Below, piece after piece: positions 6,414 through 11,750 of a stretch of DNA of 22,094 nucleotides. Each line of letters starts with the position of its first letter. The first letter of the stretch is position 1. The notes under the pieces were generated by a model. That model worked only from the letters and a program-made list of their open reading frames with translations, had not been told where the DNA came from and ran no database searches. Source of the DNA: a virus; IMG/VR virus record IMGVR_UViG_3300046836_000329, positions 1 through 22,094 of that record. One strand, written 5' to 3'. The position numbers and the translations under genes were made by a program.

Positions 6414-6486
6414 GAGGGAACCTCGTCAGGCTGGTTGTCCAGCGACGGCTGCGGTGGTCATCCGTGCAGCCGTTTCGTATCCCCTC
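6414..6486 (-). ncRNA. Type II hammerhead ribozyme, copy 6 (compensated stem I)
   Basis: Read leftward: GAGGGGATAC, GAAAC, stem III ACGGCTGC/GCAGCCGT with loop ACGGATGACCACC, GTC, stem I GCTGG-ACAA-CCAGC, CTGACGA, GGTTCCCTC. Predicted cleavage between 6444 and 6443. Stem I differs from the usual GCCGG/CCGGC by a C-G to U-A exchange on both arms, a true compensatory change. Stem II has nine pairs including the core G-C. The start codon is 36 nt downstream. Confidence 0.88.
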
Positions 6487-6489
6487 AAT

Positions 6490-6684
6490 CTACGCTCGCG
6501 AGCGGATGACCCGGTAGGACCATCCGTGCGCGATTGTCTCGTGGTTCCCGTCGATGTAGCAGACGGTGGTTTGGATGCCGTTTGCAAGATGCAGGTGATC
6601 GACGGAGGCGACGATCCGGCCTCGGAACGTATCACCCGGTCGAATCTCGTGCGAGGCGACGAACGTGGTGAAGAAGGTCGTCAT
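6490..6684 (-). CDS. Hypothetical protein (64 aa)
   Basis: A 64-residue ORF overlapping the upstream gene by an ATGA junction, so translation is probably coupled. The sequence alternates short beta-type stretches (GDTFRGRIVASVDHLHL, QTTVCYIDGNHETIAHGW), suggesting a small beta-barrel. No family assigned. Its TAG lies 3 nt before ribozyme copy 6, making it the last cistron of the 6932-6490 unit. Function unknown. Confidence 0.65.
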   Translation of the reverse strand: MTTFFTTFVASHEIRPGDTFRGRIVASVDHLHLANGIQTTVCYIDGNHETIAHGWSYRVIRSRA

Positions 6685-6932
6685 GACTGTGCCGCCATCT
6701 CAATCGTGAGCTTGGCCTGCACCGCTGCGTTCACGCGGGTGGCGGCCACCGCGACTTCGTGGACGCGGGAGAGAAGGTTGTGCGAGACGTGATCGGAGGC
6801 TGGACGGCCTTTGGCCTCTTCCGCCATCCGGATAATTGAGTCGAGCACGCGCCGATACTCTTCCGTGCGCATCGTCGCTTCCGCTTGGAACTGGTCGAGA
6901 AGGGTCACCATCGCGTTGTTCGTCATCGTCAT
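6681..6932 (-). CDS. Hypothetical helical protein (83 aa)
   Basis: The ATG at 6932 is 1 nt beyond ribozyme copy 7, with GAGGTG from the ribozyme core as Shine-Dalgarno. An alternative in-frame ATG two codons later is possible. The 83-residue product appears all-helical with Ala/Arg/Glu heptad-like spacing, which could form a coiled coil. No recognised domain. It overlaps the next gene by 4 nt. Function unknown. Confidence 0.65.
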   Translation of the reverse strand: MTMTNNAMVTLLDQFQAEATMRTEEYRRVLDSIIRMAEEAKGRPASDHVSHNLLSRVHEVAVAATRVNAAVQAKLTIEMAAQS

Positions 6933-6933
6933 A

Positions 6934-7003
6934 AGGCACCTCATCAGGCCGGTCAATTCCGGCGACGGCGCTGTCGTCATCCTCGCGCCGTTTCGTTATG
7001 CCT
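6934..7003 (-). ncRNA. Type II hammerhead ribozyme, copy 7
   Basis: Read leftward: AGGCATAAC, GAAAC, stem III ACGGCGC/GCGCCGT with loop GAGGATGACGACA, GTC, stem I GCCGG-AATTGA-CCGGC, CTGATGA, GGTGCCT. Predicted cleavage between 6964 and 6963. The A and G of the upstream TAG stop codon are part of the stem II strand. The downstream ATG is 1 nt past the element. Confidence 0.9.
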
Positions 7004-7352
7004 AGAAGGAGGGATCACGATACGTGTTCCGGTAGCCCAGCGCGAGACGCGTGCTGCCCGGAGACCGATGCCACTCGCCACGCTTCGAGAGACGCGCGGC
7101 GTGCTCCGGAGCGTTGGGGTCAGGTTCGTGCGTCCACGTCTGCGACTCGTTCATCCCGTTGCCGGTGCAGGTGGCTTTGTCTTCCCGATACCAGAACGTC
7201 TTCCCGGAGGGAGAGACGCGCGTGATCGTGCCCGCGTAACGATCCGTCCACATCAGGATTGTCACGCCCATCCCAACTTCCGGAACCGGCTGGCCCTTCG
7301 TTCCGCTCATCAGGTAGTTCGTCATCGACACCGTGTCACGTCCAAGTTTCAT
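7002..7352 (-). CDS. Hypothetical protein (116 aa)
   Basis: Begins 1 nt after ribozyme copy 8 (GAGGTG ribosome binding site) and ends with a TAG built into copy 7. The 116-residue protein has an SH3-like beta pattern in its middle (PEVGMGVTILMWTDRYAG, TITRVSPSGKTFWYRED). This pattern is common in small phage proteins that describe a solvent-exposed barrel. The C-terminal part is Arg/Pro/Tyr-rich (LSKRGEWHRSPGSTRLALGY). I cannot assign a function. It is predicted to be a single-gene mRNA between cleavage sites 8 and 7. Confidence 0.65.
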   Translation of the reverse strand: MKLGRDTVSMTNYLMSGTKGQPVPEVGMGVTILMWTDRYAGTITRVSPSGKTFWYREDKATCTGNGMNESQTWTHEPDPNAPEHAARLSKRGEWHRSPGSTRLALGYRNTYRDPSF

Positions 7353-7353
7353 A

Positions 7354-7421
7354 AGGCACCTCATCAGGCCGGTAATCCGGCGACGGTGGCCACGTCATCC
7401 TCGCCACCGTTTCGTATGCCT
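7354..7421 (-). ncRNA. Type II hammerhead ribozyme, copy 8
   Basis: Read leftward: AGGCATAC, GAAAC, stem III ACGGTGGC/GCCACCGT with loop GAGGATGACGTG, GTC, stem I GCCGG-ATTA-CCGGC, CTGATGA, GGTGCCT. Predicted cleavage between 7382 and 7381. Stem III has compensated changes relative to copy 7. The upstream TAG overlaps the stem II strand, and the downstream ATG is 1 nt away. Confidence 0.9.
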
Positions 7422-7632
7422 ACCACTGCACTTGCTCAACGTGTACGTCCAGCGCGTATTTCACCAGCCGCGCATCCGCGTTCAACTTCCTCGCAGCGCG
7501 GTCAGCCACGCTCCGCATCACGAACGTCTGCGCCAACGACTGGAGCCGCACCCACTTGGCGGCTCCCTTGCAGACGTAAAGACGACCACCCAGCGACGGC
7601 GCATCGACGTAGAGCACAAAGCGTTTAGCCAT
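7420..7632 (-). CDS. Hypothetical basic protein (70 aa)
   Basis: A 70-residue ORF whose ATG overlaps the end of the upstream gene by 8 nt (ATGGCTAA), with AGAGGTG as ribosome binding site. It opens with beta-strand-like MAKRFVLYVD and continues with a basic region (RSVADRAARKL). It could be a small nucleic-acid-binding protein, but no family is recognised. Last gene of a three-gene unit starting at 7924. Its TAG is shared with ribozyme copy 8. Confidence 0.62.
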   Translation of the reverse strand: MAKRFVLYVDAPSLGGRLYVCKGAAKWVRLQSLAQTFVMRSVADRAARKLNADARLVKYALDVHVEQVQW

Positions 7633-7789
7633 TGGACACCTCTGAACGAAGCACCCGAACAAATGCGCCATCGTCTCGCGCTTCTTGTCTTACAATCCAC
7701 GAAGCCACCGCAGCTTCCGTCTTGAACGTCTTCTCTCGGACTTCGATGTCGAAACGACGATTGATCCACTGATATTGAATCGTGATCAT
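7625..7789 (-). CDS. Hypothetical protein (54 aa)
   Basis: A short ORF with a strong Shine-Dalgarno (GGGAGGA, 5 nt before ATG), located 12 nt after the stop of a 40-codon gene and overlapping the next start by 8 nt. The 54-residue product begins MITIQYQWINRRFDIEV and has a central helix containing TEAAVASWIVRQEA. This beta-strand plus helix layout suggests a small compact fold. No family recognised. The ribosome binding site and tight packing are the main support. Confidence 0.62.
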   Translation of the reverse strand: MITIQYQWINRRFDIEVREKTFKTEAAVASWIVRQEARDDGAFVRVLRSEVSNG

Positions 7790-7801
7790 GATGTCCTCCC
7801 T

Positions 7802-7924
7802 TTAGCGAACGCGAGCGGCAACGATGCGGTGGGCGTGACCTTCCGTCTTCCGGAGGTCATCGAGTTCACCGAGCATGCAGAGGGAGAAGAGAGCGAAGGC
7901 GAGAGCGAGAACGTGGTTGATCAT
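7802..7924 (-). CDS. Small membrane or secreted peptide (40 aa)
   Basis: A 40-codon ORF starting directly after ribozyme copy 9, with GAGGTT of the ribozyme as Shine-Dalgarno. The first 19 residues (MINHVLALAFALFSLCMLG) form a hydrophobic segment with a Cys at 16. They fit a single membrane span or a signal peptide; the last 20 are charged and helical. No known family. It is the first gene of the leftmost-promoter operon after the leader and would begin the mRNA released by cleavage 9. Support comes from the ribosome binding site, packing and composition. Confidence 0.55.
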   Translation of the reverse strand: MINHVLALAFALFSLCMLGELDDLRKTEGHAHRIVAARVR

Positions 7925-8021
7925 CGGAACCTCGTCAGGCCGGTTCATTCCGGCGACAGCCGATCCGGACGTTCTGCGCGATTCATCGCGTCCGGGAGTG
8001 CATCGGCCGTTTCGTATTCCG
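7925..8021 (-). ncRNA. Type II hammerhead ribozyme, copy 9 (expanded stem III)
   Basis: Read leftward: CGGAATAC (8021-8014), GAAAC, stem III ACGGCCGAT/ATCGGCTGT (8010-8002/7964-7956, one G-U), GTC, stem I GCCGG-AATGAA-CCGGC, CTGACGA, GGTTCCG. Predicted cleavage between 7955 and 7954. Stem III carries an extra nested hairpin (7965-7971/7989-7995). This is the first ribozyme after the promoter, so it would separate the leader region from the first small genes. Its downstream ATG is immediate. Confidence 0.84.
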
Positions 8022-8424
8022 TGTTGCTCGAAGGAGGGCAGCGGCCAGTCGTGCAGGTTACGGGTGGCTCACACAGCGAGTCAGAAGTGACCGCTGCGCT
8101 CTCTTCGTCTTCCGAAGCCCACGCGGTGTTCCAAACCAAGTCCGTGTCTTCGGTCGCGGCCGGTGGAAGATTTTGCTACAACCACTTTCGGCCGCTTTGC
8201 TTTCGGAATCGACCTTGCCCGGAGAGAGGCGGTAAATCGCTCCTGGTCGGCTTTCCGAGGAGAGCGGACGCCTTCGGCCGTTTCGAGGGTTGCACGTTCG
8301 CTGACGACCTCGAAGCGGGTTTGCGTTCGCTTCCTTTCCTTCCCGGCGAGTCCGTAGCGGTTCTTAGCAGTTCCGCGTCGCACCGGGCGATTCGCTCTTC
8401 ACAACGAGCAACCTAACAAGGACA
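8022..8424 (-). other. Leader region between promoter and first ribozyme
   Basis: About 400 nt with no convincing gene. On the leftward strand it contains a 100-codon GTG-start ORF (8081-8383) and, one frame over, a 64-codon TTG-start ORF (7945-8139) that runs through ribozyme copy 9. Neither has a good ribosome binding site. If transcription starts near 8418, this is a long leader or encodes a gene I cannot resolve. Confidence 0.4.
8081..8383 (-). CDS. Doubtful ORF, basic protein
   Basis: A 100-codon leftward ORF just downstream of the promoter, with a GTG start and only a weak upstream purine tract. The product is very rich in Arg and Lys. Its last 25 residues look like out-of-frame translation (RRHGLGLEHRVGFGRRRERS). 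The other leftward frame becomes more protein-like from about 8150 onward (an acidic, Cys-containing stretch). This may mean a frameshifted gene, two overlapping genes or non-coding leader. No family recognised. Confidence 0.28.
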   Translation of the reverse strand: MRRGTAKNRYGLAGKERKRTQTRFEVVSERATLETAEGVRSPRKADQERFTASLRARSIPKAKRPKVVVAKSSTGRDRRHGLGLEHRVGFGRRRERSGHF

Positions 8425-8453
8425 ATCATACGCGCCAGCGCAGTGCGTTACAA
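8425..8453 (-). promoter_or_regulatory. Sigma70-like promoter of the ribozyme operon
   Basis: Leftward -35 TTGTAA (8453-8448), 17-nt spacer, -10 TATGAT (8430-8425). Matches to TTGACA/TATAAT are 4/6 and 5/6. It is the only good promoter seen between the 8632 gene and the ribozyme-separated genes, so transcription from near 8418 would produce the RNA holding ribozymes 9 to 1. Confidence 0.7.
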
Positions 8454-8561
8454 CCATCCGGAGCAAGAAAAGTCACCACCGCTACAGAAAGTCTCAAGGT
8501 CGTTTAGAATCAACAACTTAGCGGGGACCAGCGCGAAGGTCGAACCGGGCTGGGTCTCTAG

Positions 8562-8583
8562 CCGTCCGTGGGGCCAATCGTCA
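8562..8583 (-). repeat. 22-nt repeat, copy B, in a structured region
   Basis: The leftward TGACGATTGG-C-CCCACGG-A-CGG matches 635-656 at 20 of 22 positions. It follows the 8632 gene by about 50 nt and lies about 110 nt before the promoter. A hairpin with arms 8582-8587 and 8599-8604 (CACGCT/AGCGTG) partly overlaps it. Confidence 0.5.
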
Positions 8584-8631
8584 CGCTCCGCTGGGCGTAG
8601 CGTGTCAGAATCCGTGGGATTGCCCTCCGGT

Positions 8632-8883
8632 TCAGAGCCGGATGACCTTCCACCCGAGAGCGCGCAGCGTCGCATCCTTCTTCAGAGCCGGTCTGCCGAA
8701 CTCAATCGCGATGCGCCTTCGGCCGTGGGCGAAGGCAAGACGATAGACCTTGCGGCCAAAGCGTGCAGGGCAACGAACCTCGACGTTGCGAGAGTAGCCG
8801 TGTGAGCGCAGCAACGTGGCGAGACGCCGGAGCGCAGCAGAGTCTGTCTTGAGATGGAGGGAACGTCTTCGATGGCGGGGCAT
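8632..8883 (-). CDS. DUF559/Vsr-like protein, catalytic residues altered
   Basis: An 83-residue protein with the arrangement of small PD-(D/E)XK-fold proteins of the DUF559/Vsr group. VYRLAFAHGRRRIAIEF forms paired strands, and DATLRALGWKVIRL matches the D-x-R-x-x-x-L-x-x-x-G-W-x-V-I-R C-terminal signature. In active members the first strand usually reads as LDFA and the second as IEVDG. Here they read LAFA and IEFGR, so the expected catalytic Asp is missing. It may therefore bind DNA without cutting, or use another residue. The ATG has AGAGGAAGAG upstream. It follows a 12-bp intercistronic hairpin. Confidence 0.55.
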   Translation of the reverse strand: MPRHRRRSLHLKTDSAALRRLATLLRSHGYSRNVEVRCPARFGRKVYRLAFAHGRRRIAIEFGRPALKKDATLRALGWKVIRL

Positions 8884-8898
8884 TGCTCTTCCTCTTGC

Positions 8899-8929
8899 GC
8901 TCTCCGGTTCTCAGAGCGAACCGGAGAGC
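8899..8929 (-). other. Strong intercistronic hairpin
   Basis: GCTCTCCGGTTC (8899-8910) pairs perfectly over 12 bp with 8918-8929 around a 7-nt loop. It lies between the stop codon of the 287-aa gene and the start of the DUF559-like gene. With no U tract, it more likely stabilises the upstream mRNA 3' end or tunes readthrough than ends transcription. Confidence 0.55.
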
Positions 8930-8973
8930 AGCGTGCGGCGACTCCCATCGCCTTGGTTCTGCCGGTTCTGCCG

Positions 8974-9837
8974 TTACATCTTCGGCCGGTCCGTCACTTC
9001 CGCGTCGATGGCGTCTTCATCGCCCGCCTCGCGGTTGATGACGATGGTCTTCCCTTCGAGGCTCTGCGCGAAGGCTTCCGCCTCGTGGAAGAGTTCCGCC
9101 GTGGGAACGTAGCCCACCTGGTTGATGACCGGAACGCCGAACGTGCCGTTGTCATTCTTCTCGGACTTCGAGGTGACGCTGTAGATGACGCCGTAGATGG
9201 GCACCGAGCGCGCACCCTTCGAGGCGTGCATCTTGATGAAGCCGTTCAGATCCGTCGCGGCACGACGGTTGAACTTGTTCGTGTCCTTGATCGAGAACAC
9301 GATGGGCTCCGTGAAGGTCACGCCCTCTTCGTTCTTCTTGAGGATGAGCACGGTGAACTCGTGGAACTTCGTCGCCTTCGGCGCCACGCGCACGCCGTCT
9401 TCCTCCGTCCACTCGTTGCGTGCGTCGATGACAGGCACGTTAAAGTCTCGCACGCCGCCACCCTCTTCCCGAGGGATGAACTCGATGCGGCGCACGTCAC
9501 GGCGGACCGGGATGAAGTACAACGGCCCGTTGCCGTAGACTTGCTTGGTGAAATCATTGAACATCTGGAACATCTTCAGTTCCTCGATGTAGGCGGAGTC
9601 TCCCGGCGTGAGCTGCGGCGACAATCCCTGCGCGATGCCGAGGCGCGGCAGACGGATGTCGTCTGGATTGATGCCTTCGGTTCCGCTCGTATCGCCAGTG
9701 GCGATGAACGCAGGACGTTCACTGAGGGAGCCTTCCAGCTCAGCGGGATTGAACGACAGCGCGTCGTTCTGTTCTTCGTGCTTGACCATCGCTGTGGGTG
9801 CCACAAACGCGGGTTTCTGTTCGATCTTCTTTGCCAT
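8974..9837 (-). CDS. Phage protein, possibly ssDNA-binding
   Basis: A 287-residue protein. A disordered N terminus is followed by TSGTEGINPDDIRLPRLGIAQGLSPQ and a beta-rich core (GPLYFIPVRRDVRRIEFIP, FHEFTVLILKKNEEG, PIVFSIKDTNKFNRRAATDLNGFI). The C-terminal tail is acidic (GDEDAIDAEVTDRPKM). An OB-like core plus an acidic tail, next to recombination/repair-type genes, fits a single-stranded DNA-binding protein. I see no diagnostic motif, so this is inference. The start has GGAG 9 nt upstream. Confidence 0.5.
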   Translation of the reverse strand: MAKKIEQKPAFVAPTAMVKHEEQNDALSFNPAELEGSLSERPAFIATGDTSGTEGINPDDIRLPRLGIAQGLSPQLTPGDSAYIEELKMFQMFNDFTKQVYGNGPLYFIPVRRDVRRIEFIPREEGGGVRDFNVPVIDARNEWTEEDGVRVAPKATKFHEFTVLILKKNEEGVTFTEPIVFSIKDTNKFNRRAATDLNGFIKMHASKGARSVPIYGVIYSVTSKSEKNDNGTFGVPVINQVGYVPTAELFHEAEAFAQSLEGKTIVINREAGDEDAIDAEVTDRPKM

Positions 9838-9885
9838 TGCTGTGTCTCCAGTCTGCTATCGTGTGTTGGATCCGTGCCCGTTCCT

Positions 9886-10509
9886 TCACGCTTTCATCTT
9901 CGGCGGCTTCATCAGCTTGATCTTCGGACGTGCATACGCCTTGATGCCGTCTGGCGTCTCCTTCCCATCCAGCAAGCGCTCCTTGACAATCGCTTGCGTC
10001 GTGCTCGGCCAGAGCATGAGCGAGTCTTCCAGCCCGTTCTCCACGCACCACGTCCGGAACTTGCGTGGATCCTCGACCTTCCCGGTGGGCTCATACTCGA
10101 TGCGCACCGCGCCACCGTCCGACATCCGCACCGTAGACGCCGGAGCGCCGTACATCCCCCATCCGGTCTCGTCTTCGTCGTGTGACTTGACGAGCATCTG
10201 CGTGAGTGCTTCGAGGCGGATGTTGATCTCGGACTCCACCTCACCCATCGCATCCTTCGCCGTCCGGAGCATCCGGAAGTATTTGGCCAAGGAGTCCGGA
10301 GTCCACGTGATCTTGGTTTCTGCGAAGGGTTTGGCGAGGACGTCCATCACCTCGTCTCGGAAGTTCTCTGCGGCCGCGAAGAGCAAATCCATTTGTACCG
10401 TGGACTCCCCGATCTGGCTCTTCATCTTCTCGACTTCCTGCTGCCACGACGGATCTTCAGCCGGGAGCGGCGCAAGATCCTTCAGCACCTTCTCGTATTT
10501 GGACGCCAT
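9886..10509 (-). CDS. Conserved-looking phage protein (207 aa)
   Basis: The ATG overlaps the upstream stop in a TGATG junction, so the long frame open upstream is not used. The 207-residue product starts with a long charged helical region (about 1-115: EKVLKDLAPLPAEDPSWQQE through NIRLEALTQMLVKSHDEDE), possibly a coiled coil. A smaller alpha/beta C-terminal domain follows (PRKFRTWCVENGLEDSLMLWP) and a basic tail (KIKLMKPPKMKA). Its position directly before the possible ssDNA-binding gene suggests they work together in DNA metabolism. Not recognised further. Confidence 0.6.
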   Translation of the reverse strand: MASKYEKVLKDLAPLPAEDPSWQQEVEKMKSQIGESTVQMDLLFAAAENFRDEVMDVLAKPFAETKITWTPDSLAKYFRMLRTAKDAMGEVESEINIRLEALTQMLVKSHDEDETGWGMYGAPASTVRMSDGGAVRIEYEPTGKVEDPRKFRTWCVENGLEDSLMLWPSTTQAIVKERLLDGKETPDGIKAYARPKIKLMKPPKMKA

Positions 10510-10724
10510 CACTTCACTCTCCGGAGCAACCGCGCTCCCCGATAATCCTCTTGCTCTGCGACGTGCAGCGCGTGTCCCAGGATCGTCGCGATGACGAAGG
10601 AACGACTGACGTGATACCGGGAGGCTTCCCGCTCGATGTGGGCGGCAATCTCCTTCAAGACGCACGAGGGAAGCGCGTGCCGGCCTCCCTTGACGGGACG
10701 TTGACGGCGAATCTTGGCGGGCAT
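10509..10724 (-). CDS. Ribbon-helix-helix-type DNA-binding protein
   Basis: A 71-residue basic protein. Residues about 20-55 (a short strand, then KEIAAHIEREASRYHVSRSFVIATILGHAL) match the strand-helix-turn-helix order of ribbon-helix-helix (CopG/Arc-type) regulators. TGATG overlaps at both ends place it inside a coupled operon. It could regulate phage genes by binding DNA as a dimer. The family assignment rests on pattern only; no operator is identified. Confidence 0.55.
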   Translation of the reverse strand: MPAKIRRQRPVKGGRHALPSCVLKEIAAHIEREASRYHVSRSFVIATILGHALHVAEQEDYRGARLLRRVK

Positions 10725-10915
10725 CAGGCCACCGCCTTCCAATACGTCGTTGCGCGCTTCGTGTACTTCCGCTTGGCCGTCTTGACGACCTTAGTGCGCG
10801 GAAGGTTGGCCACAATCTTCTTCGCGATCTTCGCGGTGCCCTCGACTTCGAGCAACGCGTCAATCGCGTCTGCGGCCGCACGGAGCCGCTTCGAGACTTG
10901 CTGAAGGTTCATCAT
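10724..10915 (-). CDS. Hypothetical basic protein (63 aa)
   Basis: Starts with ATGATG over the upstream stop codon (10915 or 10912). Residues 5-40 form an amphipathic helical region (VSKRLRAAADAIDALLEVE, TAKIAKKIVANL); the last third is Lys/Arg/Thr-rich (KTAKRKYTKRATTYWK), suggesting nucleic-acid binding. Coupled on both sides to neighbours. No family recognised. Confidence 0.55.
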   Translation of the reverse strand: MMNLQQVSKRLRAAADAIDALLEVEGTAKIAKKIVANLPRTKVVKTAKRKYTKRATTYWKAVA

Positions 10916-11736
10916 TCGTTCATCTCCTCTGGAAGCAGAAAACACTCCTTTGAAACGGGATAGATTTTTACCAATTGTTGGCCTTCAAGGAAAGCCACCA
11001 ACGCTCGTTCCGTTCGAGCGTAAAGATCCTGCCGCCCAAATCCCGCAGAGATGCGTCGTGATCCCTCTCCAATGCAGTAGTCTCGATGTCGAATCAAGAC
11101 GCCGTGGAGAGGGTGAGTAGAGACTCCGGTGTTAAGAACCTCCGCCGCTTCATTCAGCTTCGCACGGTCTTGGGTATACCAAGCTCTCGCGAAGACCGCG
11201 ATAACCGGAGCAGAAGCAATCCCACGCTTTGATGGAAGCGCTTTGACGGCAAAGTCAAGAGCGTCAAAGTGCTTCAAAACGTAATCGTGGTTTGCCTGGT
11301 TTGTTCTTTTCCGCCCTTCTCCCGTAAGAGACCGACGCATCATCACCGCAGCAGAGATGTGTCGCGAATTCACGTTGGTTCCGGAAAATCTTTCGTAATC
11401 CGCAAGATTCCGAGGCGTTCCGGAATCCATATTGAGATACGAGTCTTCAGAGACTTCTCGTTGGACGAACAAGTCCAACGTGACTCCGGATTTGATAATT
11501 GCGAAGAGCCGATGTTGTCCTTGAAGAAGTCTTCCCGATTGGCTCAAAATAATCGGGTTCACCCAAGAAGTGTCCCAAATCCCTTTGAGCATGTCTTCCG
11601 CATAACGCTCGACAACCGATTTTCTAATGGCGCGGTTGTTCGCGTTATTCTGGAGTAGCTCCGAGGCCCGAGTTGGGGTAATCGTCTCCAGTAGTAAATT
11701 CGCGGTCATCGCCGTCATTGCTCTATGTAAGCTCAT
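10912..11736 (-). CDS. ParB/Srx-fold domain protein
   Basis: A 274-residue protein. Residues about 14-100 fit a ParB-like nuclease (ParB/sulfiredoxin) domain: a helix near the start (RKSVVERYAEDMLKG), then NPIILSQSGRLLQGQHRLFAII, where GRLLQGQHR corresponds to the family's G-x-x-x-D/Q-G-x-H-R box. A helical C-terminal domain follows, of a type seen in phage proteins where ParB-like domains act on DNA or nucleotides. Codon use is visibly lower in GC than its neighbours, which suggests recent acquisition. The ATG has GGAG upstream. Its start shares a 17-nt sequence with the start of the transferase at 19120. Confidence 0.72.
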   Translation of the reverse strand: MSLHRAMTAMTANLLLETITPTRASELLQNNANNRAIRKSVVERYAEDMLKGIWDTSWVNPIILSQSGRLLQGQHRLFAIIKSGVTLDLFVQREVSEDSYLNMDSGTPRNLADYERFSGTNVNSRHISAAVMMRRSLTGEGRKRTNQANHDYVLKHFDALDFAVKALPSKRGIASAPVIAVFARAWYTQDRAKLNEAAEVLNTGVSTHPLHGVLIRHRDYCIGEGSRRISAGFGRQDLYARTERALVAFLEGQQLVKIYPVSKECFLLPEEMNE

Positions 11737-11750
11737 TCATTCACTCCTTC

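Noticed and set aside
1885-8021. The repeated GC-rich intergenic motif as a CRISPR array or as plain terminators
   Set aside because: Spacing is gene-sized rather than 60-70 nt and the repeats are not separated by spacers. None has a U tract. The conserved unpaired bases are exactly those of the hammerhead core.
8278-8300. GAAACGGCC on the minus strand, similar to the 5' half of the ribozymes
   Set aside because: No matching stem III arm, GTC, stem I hairpin or CUGANGA follows within a reasonable distance; it is probably a chance match.
7685-8416. Plus-strand ORF (243 codons)
   Set aside because: It crosses ribozyme copy 9 and two small minus-strand genes on the opposite strand, and has no ribosome binding site; treated as a shadow.
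8854-10185. Long plus-strand ORF (443 codons)
   Set aside because: It is antisense to three tightly packed minus-strand genes with ribosome binding sites; its Arg/His/Asp/Val-rich product looks like an antisense shadow.
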